64,000 nucleotides of DNA, from contig CM021323.1 of NCBI GenBank assembly GCA_010645155.1, positions 10,761,846 to 10,825,845 on the forward strand. Direction: 5' to 3'. Positions within the stretch are counted from its first letter, which is position 1, and each line of letters opens with the position of its first letter. A program made the translations under genes and the position numbers. Source of the DNA: Tigriopus japonicus. Lineage: Eukaryota > Arthropoda > Copepoda > Harpacticoida > Harpacticidae. Below are positions 24,601 to 36,400 of this stretch, piece by piece. The notes below the pieces were generated by a model that was given only the letters and a program-made list of their open reading frames with translations, was not told the origin of the DNA and searched no databases.

Positions 24601-26633
24601 CATTAGAAATGATACGAGTACACGGCGTTTTTTAGGCTGCAGAATGTATTTTTATATTCTAAAGACTTGTGAGACCATTTTCGACTTCAAAACTGGTCTC
24701 CAAAGTCTATGGAATTTAAAATAAATACGGCTTCATCGTCTTGAAAATCATCGACAAAGTAGGACTTCAGAACAATTGTTGTAAAATTAACTATCATAGT
24801 TATTGTGTTAAAATTCCATCATTGCAACACGATTTTCTTCTTGCCTTCCCCAATGCAGAAACCTCCTTTAAAAGATCTTATAAAAGATTGAAGTGCACGC
24901 CATTATTCATGATCTGACAATCTACCGCAAATATCGTCAATTTGTCCCAATTTACATGTCAACGGTAAATGTGTCGTTCTACGATGAAATTTTCACCAAA
25001 AGCCTTCTGACTATGATTAAGTCGTTTTTGGGAGCCCAAAAGTTCTTTTAATTTGAATCTTAAGATTTATATATTCATTTTAAAACAAACAGAAGTAAAG
25101 AAACTTACTAATGATTGGCAGTACTCTTAGCAATCTTTTTGGTTTCATTGGCATGGTATATAATATATAAAGTATATAAACTTTACAATATTACTATTCG
25201 ACCCCGTATGAAGCATGATTCACATTTCACAAGTCGTTTTTGCAAAGTGATTTTGTCAATATGAAAGACATTATTTTTTCAGAATTTAACGTTTCCTTAA
25301 CATTGCTTTCCTTTGGCAAATTAAACGAAAACCTCGCAAAATTAGACAAATGTTTTGACAAACTCTTCAACTAAACAAAAATCCTTTAGTTGTTCCCTTT
25401 AACCATGACTATCATCAATTTTTTATTACTGCAGACGTAGGTTGGAACAAATCTCTACCGCCAACGCATCTTTGTACGTTACTCTGATTGCAGCAATACA
25501 ACTTCACAATCCAGGGCTTTTGATATCATGTGGTTCTTTGTCCAAAGAACAAATCGACAAAGAGCATGAACGAATGGGTACTTGATCAAATCATCGTACA
25601 AAGTAACATTGCAGAAGCGTCACAAAGTTTAGGATATCAGTATGGGCAAATGGGCGCGTTTGGAATTGTACTACAATCTGGTGATTTTAAGTTAACAACG
25701 GAATAATGAAGAGGTCTTTGTATTTTCAACGCAAAAAACAGATGTAAACAAGGAATCCGTTTTCAGGCTCAATACGATACCTCCGAAAGCTCGAATCATC
25801 TAGACATCGATTCGAAGATTCTTTCATCCGTGTTTGATAGCTTTCTTCAAAACCAAGAGGAAGTCACAATGATTGCTTCACCCGCAGACTTTAAGTTGAA
25901 GAATTTTATAGAGGATCAAGACGAGGTGTCTCGTAAACATACTGTTTCCACCGTGTTCACCATGAAAATCCCGGAATTCCAGTCTTATGCCATCAAAGAG
26001 ACCTCACATGTGACATATTGTCTCAAGGAACTACGATCCTTCAACGGTTTTGCGGAAGCCTTCAGTCTACCCTTGTCAGCCACATTTGATGTGGGAGGAA
26101 AGTACGATCGTCGCACTCACTTCAAAGTCGACTCATATCGTTTTTAAGGTTTCTTGTTCTCAATTTTATCCACGTTCCTTTACAGACCAATCGTGTTTGC
26201 CCTGGCCCACGAGGGTTTCTACGAGGCTGCGCTCGTAATGGCCACTATCGATGAGAATACTGCGACCGATCTAGTTCCGGTTCACACCGGTGAAAGGATT
26301 CTTAAGCACGTGGAGTCCCCGCCAAAGGCCAGTACTCAAAGGGATCCCAAGTCTGGTCAACCGTCACATCTCTCGCCAGGCGTGACTCCAATTTCGGCCA
26401 AAGAGCCTTTGAATCGTGAGCTCTTAACACCAGATATAATGGCCGAAATGTCCATGGATCAAGGAGGGATTTGGGATATTGAAGGAAATGGGGATACCAT
26501 TCCGAGATCCCCGCCTTCCAAAAAGGCTCGAGTCGTCTTCAAACGATGTTTTGATGCAACGTTTTACCCTCAAAACATGACGGCTGCCACGCGAGTTTTG
26601 GCACCAGACTCGGATGATGAGGACGATTCTTGA
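18416..26633 (+). CDS. RAD9: RAD9 checkpoint clamp subunit (exon 1 not found)
   Basis: RAD9 is a subunit of the 9-1-1 (RAD9-RAD1-HUS1) sliding clamp, loaded at damaged DNA to activate ATR signalling through TopBP1. Coding exons read: 18416-18615, 23243-23407, 25767-26101, 26186-26633; all introns are GT-AG and phases agree (1/2 split, 0, 0, 2). Diagnostic blocks are AIHALAKIGDELYLVPQSDG and LALRTINSSRSAF in the first exon found, KFNVTKSY in the next, TYCLKELRSFNGFAEAF then FDVGGKPIVFALAHEGFYEA across the last intron. The disordered tail ends RVLAPDSDDEDDS, matching the acidic, phosphorylatable RAD9 C-terminus that binds TopBP1. The readable part is 382 residues; with the missing ~11-residue first exon the length fits the ~390 usual for the family. 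AATAAA at 26953-26958 may be the poly(A) signal. Confidence 0.92.
20270..20355. mobile_element. Small palindromic element, copy 1 (partial)
   Basis: It begins GAGGCTAATTTTTTAGACGC, followed by AAAGATCGATCTCAAGATC, and later carries GATCTTAAGATTAATCTTTT. The outer arm is nearly the same as the right arm (reverse complement) of the 113-bp element at 24184-24296. It lies in the large RAD9 intron. The right end is poorly preserved. Confidence 0.5.
20920..21450. repeat. Degenerate TCGGATT-rich repeat
   Basis: Many irregularly spaced copies of TCGGATT, TTCGGATTCGG and GCAGCAAATTTTCGGA occur in two clusters (about 20920-21060 and 21230-21450). The spacing is not a clean period, so this is either an old satellite or an internally repetitive transposon. 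It lies inside the large RAD9 intron and the ORFs in it are artefacts. Confidence 0.6.
21786..22336. mobile_element. hAT-like MITE with GGGCCCGG ends, 551 bp
   Basis: The left end reads TAGGGCCCGGAAA and the right end TTTTTCCGGGCCCTA, a perfect inverted repeat over TAGGGCCCGGAAA that extends imperfectly into AATATTT words. The flanks GTGATAAA (21778-21785) and GTGATAAG (22337-22344) form an 8-bp duplication with one mismatch. The interior is rich in AAATATTT. No transposase. It lies in the large RAD9 intron. Confidence 0.8.
24184..24296. mobile_element. Small palindromic MITE, copy 2 (113 bp)
   Basis: The left arm (GAGGCGAGATCAGAGAC, then AAAGAACGATCTTAAGATC) is an imperfect inverted copy of the right arm (GATCTTACGATCGTTCTTTG, then CGTCTAAAAAACTAGCCTC). 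The loop is short, so the element would fold into a near-complete hairpin. A related partial copy is at 20270. It lies in the RAD9 intron before the third coding exon found. Confidence 0.65.
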
Positions 26634-29600
26634 TGAAGAAAATTTTATGTGAAAGTTGAGAAGAATTCTAACGAAATACAAGATTCAAATAGTTCAAACG
26701 GCTTCCAGATACATCGTAGTTCTAATAGCGCAATACATGGATTTTTTTTTTCTACTATTATACCCTATTGTCTCATTCGAAAAGGAAAAAAACGAAACTA
26801 AAAACGTTTGAAATGAAGGGCAATGAGGTTAGTTAGATCTCTCTTTATTGAACCTTTCTATTTACAAGCCATGCGTTCAGTTGGATACTATATTGGAATG
26901 AAAAATGCAAGTGTAACATCATTAACAATTAGATTCAAATCAAGAACAAAACAATAAATAAAATTAGTTACATTTTAGACATTAGATACATTATCATCCT
27001 TCCATTTTTCGTAGCTACATTCGACACGTCTTCAAATAATGTGTCTAAAACCTCAAAATGCCTCAAAAAAATTACGCAAGACTTATTTCTACCTTTCACA
27101 AGTTGTTGACTTTTCAGTGCTGAACCAATAATGTCAAAAGGATTTTAACTCTAACAATTCAAAGTTAAAAGAATCTAGAAATCGGTCAATACTTTTCACA
27201 CAAGAATTGAGATGGATTGAGAATGGCGACGATTCGAGAGTTTACTTGAATATCTATTAGAGGCAGGGATGGCCAGGGGATTATTCCCGGGACCCCGGGT
27301 TTAACGTGGATTCCGGGCCGAGATTTTCTAATTCTAAAAACGGGATAAATGAGATTTTGAACAATATTTCAAAAATTGAGTTTTTCTTCGGGATCACGGG
27401 ACGGGATTTTCTAAAACAGGCAATTTGTTGAATTTCAAGAATTTAAAATGACAAAAATGAAGAAATGTCTTGTCAAGGATCTAGAAAATCTACCAATACA
27501 TTTTTTTCCTATCAACAGACCTATTAGGACTCTAATCATTTTTTTCATATTTATGTCATGCCCTTTTTTGAAAAAAAGAACATTCTGTAAATTCCGGAAA
27601 ATACCAGTTTATCTCGTCCCTGGGATCCTAGGGACAGGATTTTCTTCGAGGGGACGGGATTAAACCAACGATGATTAGTTGGTTAATGCATTGAAGGGAA
27701 TGCAATTCCTCTAATAAATTCAAACGGAAATGGACAAATAGTGCCTGATCAAAGCCGCTTTTGCTCAAATTGTAGTCATATTCATGCTACTGTTATTGGG
27801 GTACACTTCGTTCATTTACTTCGACAAAAAGTATTTTCAGTATTTTAAATTTGCAAACCGACAAGAGATCAAAATGCTTTAGGCTTTGAATTGAACATGA
27901 AACGCAACGAAACGTTTTCACAAGTATCTCGCCCAACCTATAAATTTACTGCCGATTTTTCCTTCTCATGAGATCTGTGTTATCGTTTAGCTCTACGCAG
28001 CTCGCTGCCTTTTTTTTTATAAAACGAGTAACTCAAACACCCATTTCTAGTCCAACTACGCATAGTGATTGCGTTTCAAGCAGGATAAATAATAGCACGA
28101 ATCAGCACGACAAGCCCAATATCTGTTTAGAACCATAATCCGATTCCTCAAGAATTGAGTTCTTCTTGTCCCGTTGTTTTTTCCCTCGCTGCATGACTTC
28201 CAACCGCAACGGTTGCACGCATAAATCAAAATATTGTACTTCACATGCGCTCAATAATAGTCCTCCAGACCGAACATTTCCTCCATCCATGGGGGAAGTT
28301 GGCTGAAGGTCCTGAAACACCCGTTTTGAACGAACGAACGAACGCGTTTGACAAAACGAAGATACTTAGAATTCAATGCCGAGGACGTTGTTTACCACAC
28401 ATGATATTTATATCTTGGCCAAATAAACTTGTTTTGGAAAACAGATTTCTTATCACATTGGACTACATCCTTTGGCCTCATACATAATAGTACTTTTGTA
28501 ACACTTTTCAAATCAAGCTTGTGGCCATTTACGCTGCACATGTGGTGTGACCTCAGCTCACACATCAACTCCATTCATGACAATATCTTTATGGGCACTT
28601 GGCGACAGGTGAAGATATAACAAAAAGTGCCATCCAAGTGTGTGAATCCATCTTTCTACTTGAACTTTTCCACATGGGTTTCCCCCTTCACCATCATCCT
28701 TGGCTTTGCAGACCGTCATGGTTGTGGTTCTTTCCTCAAAATTTGGTCGCTATCTGCTCCTTGAAAACCAAAGTACCTCAATATGGGGATATATATTTAA
28801 TGTTTCATCGGACGACCAAGAATATACAACGTGTACAACCTTTTAGAATGGCAAAAAATGAAAGAAAGCATTTGCCAAAAACTCCTAAAGCCATAACGCA
28901 ATTTCTTTGCTATATTTGGAAGAACAACTTGGCTATTCTCCGAGCGAAAAAAATGAAAAGTCTCTTTCAGGTTGTTCTTACGTGCAATGTCCATCCAGTG
29001 TGTATAAAGAGAAGGGGGGAGACTGGCCACTGAAATAGCAGTCCGTTGTGCTGCCCTGGAGAAAAGCGTGACTAGGGTGGTGGTGCCAGTGGCTGCTCGC
29101 TACTATCAGCTCCACTGCACCCTAATCCAGGCCTTGTTTCATCTTCTCCATTTTCGTTGCTACCTTTGTTCACCAGAGTTAGTCCCTCTGTCCACATGGA
29201 GGGCAATTCAAGCACGTTCAAGCTTCTCCCCCTACTGAGCGAGATTTGGACTCGACCAACGGAACCTGTTTCCTCCTTTAGGGACAGAGTTTCTTAATTC
29301 AAGTCCAGAAATATCCAGAAACTCAACGAGTTTAAGACGTACAAAAATGCTTTTTGAAAAGTTGTGAGATATTTTATTTTAAAAATTAATTTTGGCTTGT
29401 CTAGGGTTTCTATCAAACTTCGTCATATGAGAAAATGCAAACCCTATTTTGGCTCAGAACTTGGTATTTCATGCCCCTGTTATGCTTTTGAAACTCCATC
29501 CAAGTAGGCTCCACTCGCCCGCATTTGTGGGAAGGCTTGCCGGGAATCCCAAAGTAAGCCTAGGATCCGCTCCTTGCTGTATGTGCTTGATGTATTCGTC

Positions 29601-29900
29601 GTAATGTAGTAGGCAGAAGGGGGTGGCTCTGGAGAACTTCCGAGCTCACTACTTCTAGAACTACTATTGCTTCTGCTTGGACTGCTGCATCTGCCCGTTG
29701 TTCAAGTCATCATAGTACGATAAGAGGATAAGTCCGGCACAGAAATACAAGTTGCCGCCCCCTTGCGTCGAAAGGTACTGGTAGTAGTAGTAGTAGCCCT
29801 TAACTGCAAGCCTCCCGCGGTCGAGAAGATCATCTCTCTCTCTCTCTCTTTTTCTTCTTTCTCTCTCGCTCTCTTTCCGAAGTCTGCCTCCTCCTGGTTA
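26634..29900. other. Intergenic region between RAD9 and the corepressor gene
   Basis: RAD9 3' UTR probably occupies the first ~330 bases. The block at 27270-27665 is rich in GGGA, CCCGGGA and GGGACGGGATT words at both ends and resembles an old inverted-repeat element. An ACGA-type microsatellite lies near 28327-28343. A CT microsatellite (about 29832-29880) precedes the corepressor 5' region. No gene is recognised; the 144-codon ORF at 28599 has no domain signal. Confidence 0.4.
27280..27662. repeat. Candidate decayed element rich in CCCGGGA/GGGACGGGATT
   Basis: The left end has GGGATTATTCCCGGGACCCC and the right end GGGGACGGGATTAAACC. GGGATTTTCTAAAA- and GGACAGGATTTTCTTC-type words recur inside. 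The ends pair imperfectly when inverted (GGTTTAATCCCGTCCCC against GGATTATTCCCGGGACCCC). No clear target-site duplication. Confidence 0.35.
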
Positions 29901-29901
29901 G

Positions 29902-30291
29902 CCCTCAGTCGTTTGTGTGCTGCGATCGCCTCAACAGTCTCCGGTCGCCTCGTTCAACGGCAAGACGCCGGACCATTCGCCGATCGACGAGATACGCCGC
30001 CGAAAAAAAAACGCACGGGACCTACACGAAATATCGCCGGAGAATTTTGCCACCGTGCTGATTCCCAAGAAGCTACGGAAAAAGGTGGCATCCCTGGAAC
30101 GAACTTGTGAAGCAGCAAGCTGGAACAGCATTAATAAACCCAATTTGGCTCAGCCTGTAGTCTTGTACCCACCCGGTGTTGTGGGCGTGCCGTGGGACCA
30201 TTTTTGTCCCATCGACCTCTGTGACAACAACCTCAACCAGGAGGGGTTCTTGAGCCCTCTCGATATGGCTCCTGGCATGAGGGATTATTGA
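29902..30291 (+). other. Open frame of 130 codons just upstream of the corepressor ATG, status unknown
   Basis: A frame open from the codon after TAG (29899-29901) to TGA at 30291, ending 72 bases before the corepressor start. The predicted peptide has coding-like pieces (HEISPENFATVLIPKKLRKK, LAQPVVLYPPGVVGVPWDHF, CPIDLCDNNLNQEGFLSPLD) but contains no ATG until eight codons before the stop. It therefore cannot be an ordinary uORF. It could be the last exon of an upstream-spliced product, or chance in a G+C-richer 5' UTR. Confidence 0.3.
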
Positions 30292-30363
30292 GTCTTGTTC
30301 AAAGCCCTTGTCTTGGTGTGATCAGTCAACAGCTGTGTTCTAGGAGGCGGTCCTTGAGGAGTC

Positions 30364-30491
30364 ATGTCGGCCCCTCCAGATGTTCGGACTCTGCCACCCT
30401 CGGCCACACCTCCTGGAGGAACAACAGGCCGAGGGGTGGCACCTGGACCCCAGGTTTTCATGTCTAGGCATCATCCCCATCAACACCAAAG
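30364..30491 (+). CDS. Corepressor coding exon 1
   Basis: ATG at 30364 opens MSAPPDVRTLPPSATPPGG and runs to HHPHQHQ before the donor AAAG|GTAAGC. The exon leaves two bases (AG) of an Arg codon, completed by the A at 38902 of exon 2 (then HMPNNVAAVSAAA). This agreement across 8.4 kb supports joining them. The N-terminus itself is not conserved in the family, so an alternative first exon remains possible. Confidence 0.7.
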
Positions 30492-33400
30492 GTAAGCAGA
30501 TTTTTTATTCTTTAGATGCATCTTTATCTCTAAGCTCAATGAGGTGCTCTTATCAGAATAATTTTAAAAAAGAATGCAATTCATTATATATCAAATTCTA
30601 GGAATAGTTGAATTAGACTTGAGTACGGCGTTAATGTATGTTGGCTTGTATTAGGGAGATACACTTTTATGTGTTCTCTTCAAGCATTTGAAAATTTTTG
30701 ATTGTGCTAATTCGATAAAAGCGTCATGGTGTTGTTCAGTTTAAGCCACAAATTAAGAACAGAAGGAAAAGTTGATATTTTCATTTAACTCTCGTCCTTT
30801 AAGTGGACCAGAGCTAAAAGGTTTACTCTTTTAGATGGCAACAAATCTCTGACCTTTAGATTACTTAGAATCTGTGAGCCCCCTCCCTTCCTAAAAAATA
30901 GAAACTTGAAATGCAATTGACTAATGTTGAGGTTTCCTCTATCTTTCGTACGGTTGGCACATTTACATTATATTAAACTCGCTAGTTTAGGTTCTACATT
31001 TTGACCTCTGTGCATTGGTTTATCTCGTAAATATGAAAGGTCGTTTTTTCGTACTTGGTTGACCATCTGTTGTATGCTGTTCAAGTGTTGGCCTAGAGTC
31101 CTCTTCATTTTTTGTAACGGATCCCGTTGTGTGCTTTAGGTGCATTTTAGGATAATGCAATATAACTGATAATTAATAATATCTGGTATACTATTACCAT
31201 CTGTACTACTATACTACTTTATAGAATATAAAAACTCTCTATTTCGAGAGCTTAGGACGTCGGTTATTAACAGTGCAATAAAATGGCAAGATCCAGATTG
31301 GGATGGGAAAAAATCTTGCACAGTAATTGTGGCTATTGTTTCTATGGTTTTTTTTCACATCAGCGGATTAATCAAGGACAGGCTTGTAATTCAATGGAAA
31401 CCTATTTGTGAAGAAAAGTCACGTTTTCATTCAGAAAGTCCGCAAGTCTTGGAAAGAAGCCTCTTTTGAACAATTAGGAGCTACAGGATTTTTTCATCAA
31501 AAATGTTTCTAAGCTCCTCGAAACGAGAAAAAAAAGACACGGTTTGAGATATGAACCGTTCTGTTTATCAAAGTTGGGACCGATTCGCAAGAACGATTCG
31601 AGACTCAGTCATTTGTAGTAGTTCATTATTGTAGTTGTAGTAGATCTGTAGTAGTTCTAGTAGTAAAGGGACTCGTTCTTGAAATAGACTCGCGTTCTGA
31701 TGATTCGAGGATCTCGTGTAAGTGCCATGTTGTCATTGTCTAGTAGTGCCTTTTGCTTGGTTCCCAGTGAGTGAATAGTGACTGTTTTTTTCTTATTCAC
31801 GAGGCAGTGTTGCCATATGCCCTGAAGATCTCAGATGATTGACGTGTTCACGCTTGGCCATGGCAATTGCTAGAAGTGTGTAGGGGAAAAAGCAACCAGA
31901 CAAACCATTAGAGAATCTTGCATTTGAAAACCAACCAACTACGTGGCTCTCCAATGTGAAAGTACTAGTCGTAATTTCTACATTCCCGCAAGTCGACTTC
32001 AATTTCCCAACATGCTCTCTCTCTCTCTCTGCTTTGGGTACGTTCTTTTGGCCAGTTCTCCCGAATATGATGTGAGTGTGTGTGTGCGAGAGAGAGTGCC
32101 TTCACTCACTCACACACTGGCACACACGCAACTCGCATACATTGTCTCAGTCATCCAAGTTATTCGTTCTCTATCCAGAGGGGTTTTCTCCCCGAGTCGA
32201 TCCCCTATTTGGGCCGAGTCTCTTGGCTGATGGCAGACTCGCTGCCCTTGCTGCTGTTGTTGTTGTTGTTCTAGCCATAATCGCGGTCCTCGTCGCCGTT
32301 TTGGGCTGCGCCAACACAGCAACTTGAAAGAGGATGACTGAGAAGCCTCGTGAGTGAGTGCAACCTCCGCCTTTGGCCAAGTCCTGGAGGATCGTCAGCA
32401 GCTAGTGACTTCCTCTCCATCAGCTGGAGAAAGAGAAGCTAGCAGCTGTTGGGTGATCTAGGCTCAGAACTTGGAAAGAGAAGTGGGCAGTTGAAAGGGA
32501 AGAAGAGGAGAAGCTGCTGCAGCAGCGCCCTCCATTGGCAGTCAGCAGAGTGATTGCATTTCTGGCTTGGATCCCTGCCTTAATTCCAGGCACACTCGGC
32601 ATGAAGCAGAAAAAGAAGAAGAGGGGACGAACTGCCGTTGAAAGAGGGAGTACTTGGAAGGCAAAGGCGGGGATCGACTCTGGTGTGACGAGAGTTCATA
32701 GCTAAGTGAGAAGTGCCTCTGAGACTTCTTTGGACAGAAGAACGACGATGTCGTTCGCTAGTCGTTCGTGTCTCCTTCCCTCTTTTGATCTCTTTGGCTG
32801 TCTTTCTCTCTCTCTGTTCTTCCTTCTCCTTCTTTTTCGCCTTTGATATTAAAGGAGAATGAGCTGACGTCATTTAAACTTGTTCATAAAAGATCTCGGT
32901 GCGGTAGTGTATGTTGGCTGTTCGATGTACACATACCCAACTATCTGGGTCCATTCAGCTTCAATTCCCAACCCAAAGAGGAATTATGCGTCATCCCACG
33001 GAATGAAACACCAGCTAGCTAGTCTTTGCACCTGAGAGCTCCAGAGACCCATCTATTCACACTTGCATTTGGCATTTCCGTCTAGAGAAGATTCCGTTTG
33101 AATCGACAATAACCCCTTCATCTTGCTTAGATGTTGCCTATGCCATCTTTGGACTACTTTTGGTTGTTTTGGTTGTGCTTGCAACATATGGTAACTCCCC
33201 AAGAAAGTAATGTGATTAGATCTAAGAGTAATGCCCATATCCTTGAACGAGTAGGCATTCTCCTCGATGCGTTTTGAAGCAAACACATTTGTTGCAAGTT
33301 TTAGACTGATGTGGTTCTGAGATCCATCCCTGCTCGTTGAGAGATCCGGTCATTCATTTGGGTAACCGATCACTGTTGCACAAGCACTTTGTACCCAAAG

Positions 33401-36400
33401 TGGTTCTTTTCTTCTGCTCTTCTCAGCAAAGCAATTGCACTATTTTTCAAATAAACATTTGATGGTGACGCATTATCTCCTCTGATAGTAATCAGGCCTG
33501 CCTGCCCATGGCTGGTCACCATTATTTAACGTTACTGAAGCTGAAGATGAGTAACTCTTTATGTCAGTCACCCGAACGCGAACACACAAACACAGGAATG
33601 AAATCCTTTCCTAGACTACTAGATTTTCCATTTAAAAAAAACTTCAAAAAATGTTTGTGCGCTGTGGAGATTACTGTGACATACATTTAGCGATGACCAA
33701 GAGAGTCATTCATTCTGGCTTTAAATCATGGCCAACGATTGGATAACGATTCACATTCTATTGAAGCTTTTCCAAACACAATCCAAGTTCTTCACGAATT
33801 CGTCACTTGCGAACCGCAATCTTCCTGCTAGCTTTTGAAAACAAGTTATGTATTTTCGCGACTTTATTGAATGGAAAGTGGCCTGGGGTTTAAAGGAAAA
33901 AACACTTGCAAAATGTGTTGGCCGTTTCAAGTGAAATAAGTAAAGAAAAAAAGAAGAGAGAAATGTTCTACGCAGCACTTGAGGTTTACATTCGTCCAAG
34001 CAGATCCTTCATTCTGGCAATTGTCCAAGAACAATCTGCGCCTTCTCGGAATTTCAACTCGATTTCTGCCAAGTTTAGCTTGGCGGATCAAAACCAAATC
34101 CTGATGGCCTATTACTCTCGAGGCTCAGCTATCATTCTTTCCCTGGCTGAAGAGACTTCATTGGTCCCTAAGTTTCTGAACTTTATGACCTTTAGCTTGC
34201 TGTGTGCTCGGATTTTATCGCTTTTCCGTTAAACCATGATCGTATCTCGCCTCTTTTCCTTCTGTTCTTCTCCCCTTTTCCGATTTACTACAGTCGACTT
34301 TCCCGCCAACGCTCCTTTCACATTTCATGGAGATTCTCGTGCTTGAGATTTCCTTGAACATTCCTAAGGGCCCTCTTTCGTCCCCCATTCTCCACCCCAA
34401 TCAAGCCCAATTGAAACTGGATGTGCAATGGGCATTCCTAGTGTTGCCAAATACCTGTCAGAGAAAAGTCGTCTCGACCCTTTTGGGTTATTTTGTGTCC
34501 AGATTGACCAAGCAGCCACGCAAGCAGCAGGCAAGTAACATGCCTCTTGGTCTCGTAGACGTGGTCATTTCATGGCCGCTCCCCTTCAAGTTCTTCTATC
34601 TAGGGAACGAACCAACGTGGCCGATCTTCATCCTCAGATTAGTTTCCAGCCTGGTCCTCCCAACCGATGCAGAGTTTCTAAGTAGGACCTAGAATGGCAG
34701 TGGTCAAGAAATGCTCAGGGCAGAATGTCTAGTCTTATTTGACGATTCCTTCTACATTGGGATGATGAGTACGAATTCTTGAATAGAACTTGGAACACCG
34801 TTTCAAGTTGTGGGAGACGGGTCTTTCCATTTCGCTCTTTCTCTTAGTTTAGTCCTTTGCGTGTCTCTTGGGATGTTGAAGTCTTCCTTTGATTTAGGAG
34901 TCCAAAGTTGATCTCCTCTTTCCAGTAGAAGGAACACTGTCTAGGAGAAAGGTTTTCCTTTAAAGGTTCCATTCATAAAGCCCAGGCAACCAATTGAATC
35001 TTGTAGCAGGATGTTGTTGAATGGTTCGATCTCATCTGGTTCTCAAGCATTAACCTGATGATCCAAAACAAGAGGAAATGGCAGGCTCAGGTGGGATTCA
35101 AAGGCATTTTTGTTCTGGTTTATAGGTATTCTCTCTCACCTTAAACAAAACTAAGAAAAACTAATTTGGTGGCAAGATATCCAAAAATACGAGACAAAAT
35201 AAATGACCTCCAGGTGAATCTGTGCTTCGGCAATCAATCTCGATCCTCTTTCTGATTGCCAAAGCTTCCAACTCATTTAGAAGCATCGTTGCTTTTGGGT
35301 ATCACGTGTGACTTCTACTCAAACTTCTTCGAAGCAAAGGCCAAAAGAAACACTAACATTTAGTTAATGTGTGTGGTGCATGTCGGGCTTACGAAGTCAG
35401 TAAAAAGGAGCCTTCGAGGAAAAGCTTTCCTTTTGATACGAGATTGCTGATTATTATCCGGTTTCACATGCATAAGTGATAGCCATTTTGTTGAAAATTG
35501 GAAGTATGAATACCTTATTGCAGCCCAAGGGTCGCCAAACCGTCCTCCTGTGACGCTTCTCAGCCTGGGTTTCCAGTGATGATGAATAAATGCATGCTAA
35601 AAGCTAATTCGTATCTACCAATGCTGGAAATACTCAAAAAGATTGTCGCTCAATTGTGCCTGATTGCCCGACAAGTCGAAACATAGATTTTTGAAGGAGC
35701 ATTGGTGTCTTAAAACGCACCTTTTGTCCAGCTGGGGGCCCATGGCTCTACGCAGTCGATGACCAAATATCAGAGACGTATTCTGAACTCTGTCACTCAC
35801 TCGGATCAAACATCGCCAACTAGAGATCCCAAGCATTATCGAAGTTTTGCTCAATTATTTCGGGTCTTGCATCCTTCTTTCGAGGCACATGCATCCATTT
35901 CCCAAGCAAGTAAATGAATGTGAGTGCTTTTAATGATATCTGCTCACATCTACCCGAGTCGGTCCCCTTCCCTTGAAACTTGTTTCTCTTCTATTTGGCC
36001 TTAATACAAAATCTCTCAAAAATGGCAATACTTTTTTTTCAAATAATTGGCAAACAATCTCAATCTCAAGGCCATGGCCAAGGTAGGTGTGACTAAATTG
36101 GTCTCTAAAATCTCTTTGGAAGGGATTCTACCTTCATCCTCGGAATGACGTACATGAAGGAAATGGAACCGCGTAGTAACTATGTCGTGATGACATGGCA
36201 GGTTGCTCATTGTTCCGCGTAGAATGTTGCCATCCCAGTCGCCCTCGCAAAAAATCTCTGAGGCTTGAAAAGATTGATCTATCTGAATATGTGCGTTCTG
36301 TTGCATTCAGCCAATCCTCTAACATTTGCGAAGCTGCAAAAAACAGATTATTAATTATATGCCCTGACAAACATGATAGTGTTCATTGTTGGAAGAAGGG

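Noticed and set aside
28599..29033. 144-codon ORF between RAD9 and the corepressor
   Set aside because: No domain signal. It overlaps antisense ORFs of similar length, suggesting chance.
29763..30110. 115-codon ORF through the CT microsatellite
   Set aside because: Its Ser/Leu-rich part is translation of the CT repeat and the start codon is not ATG.
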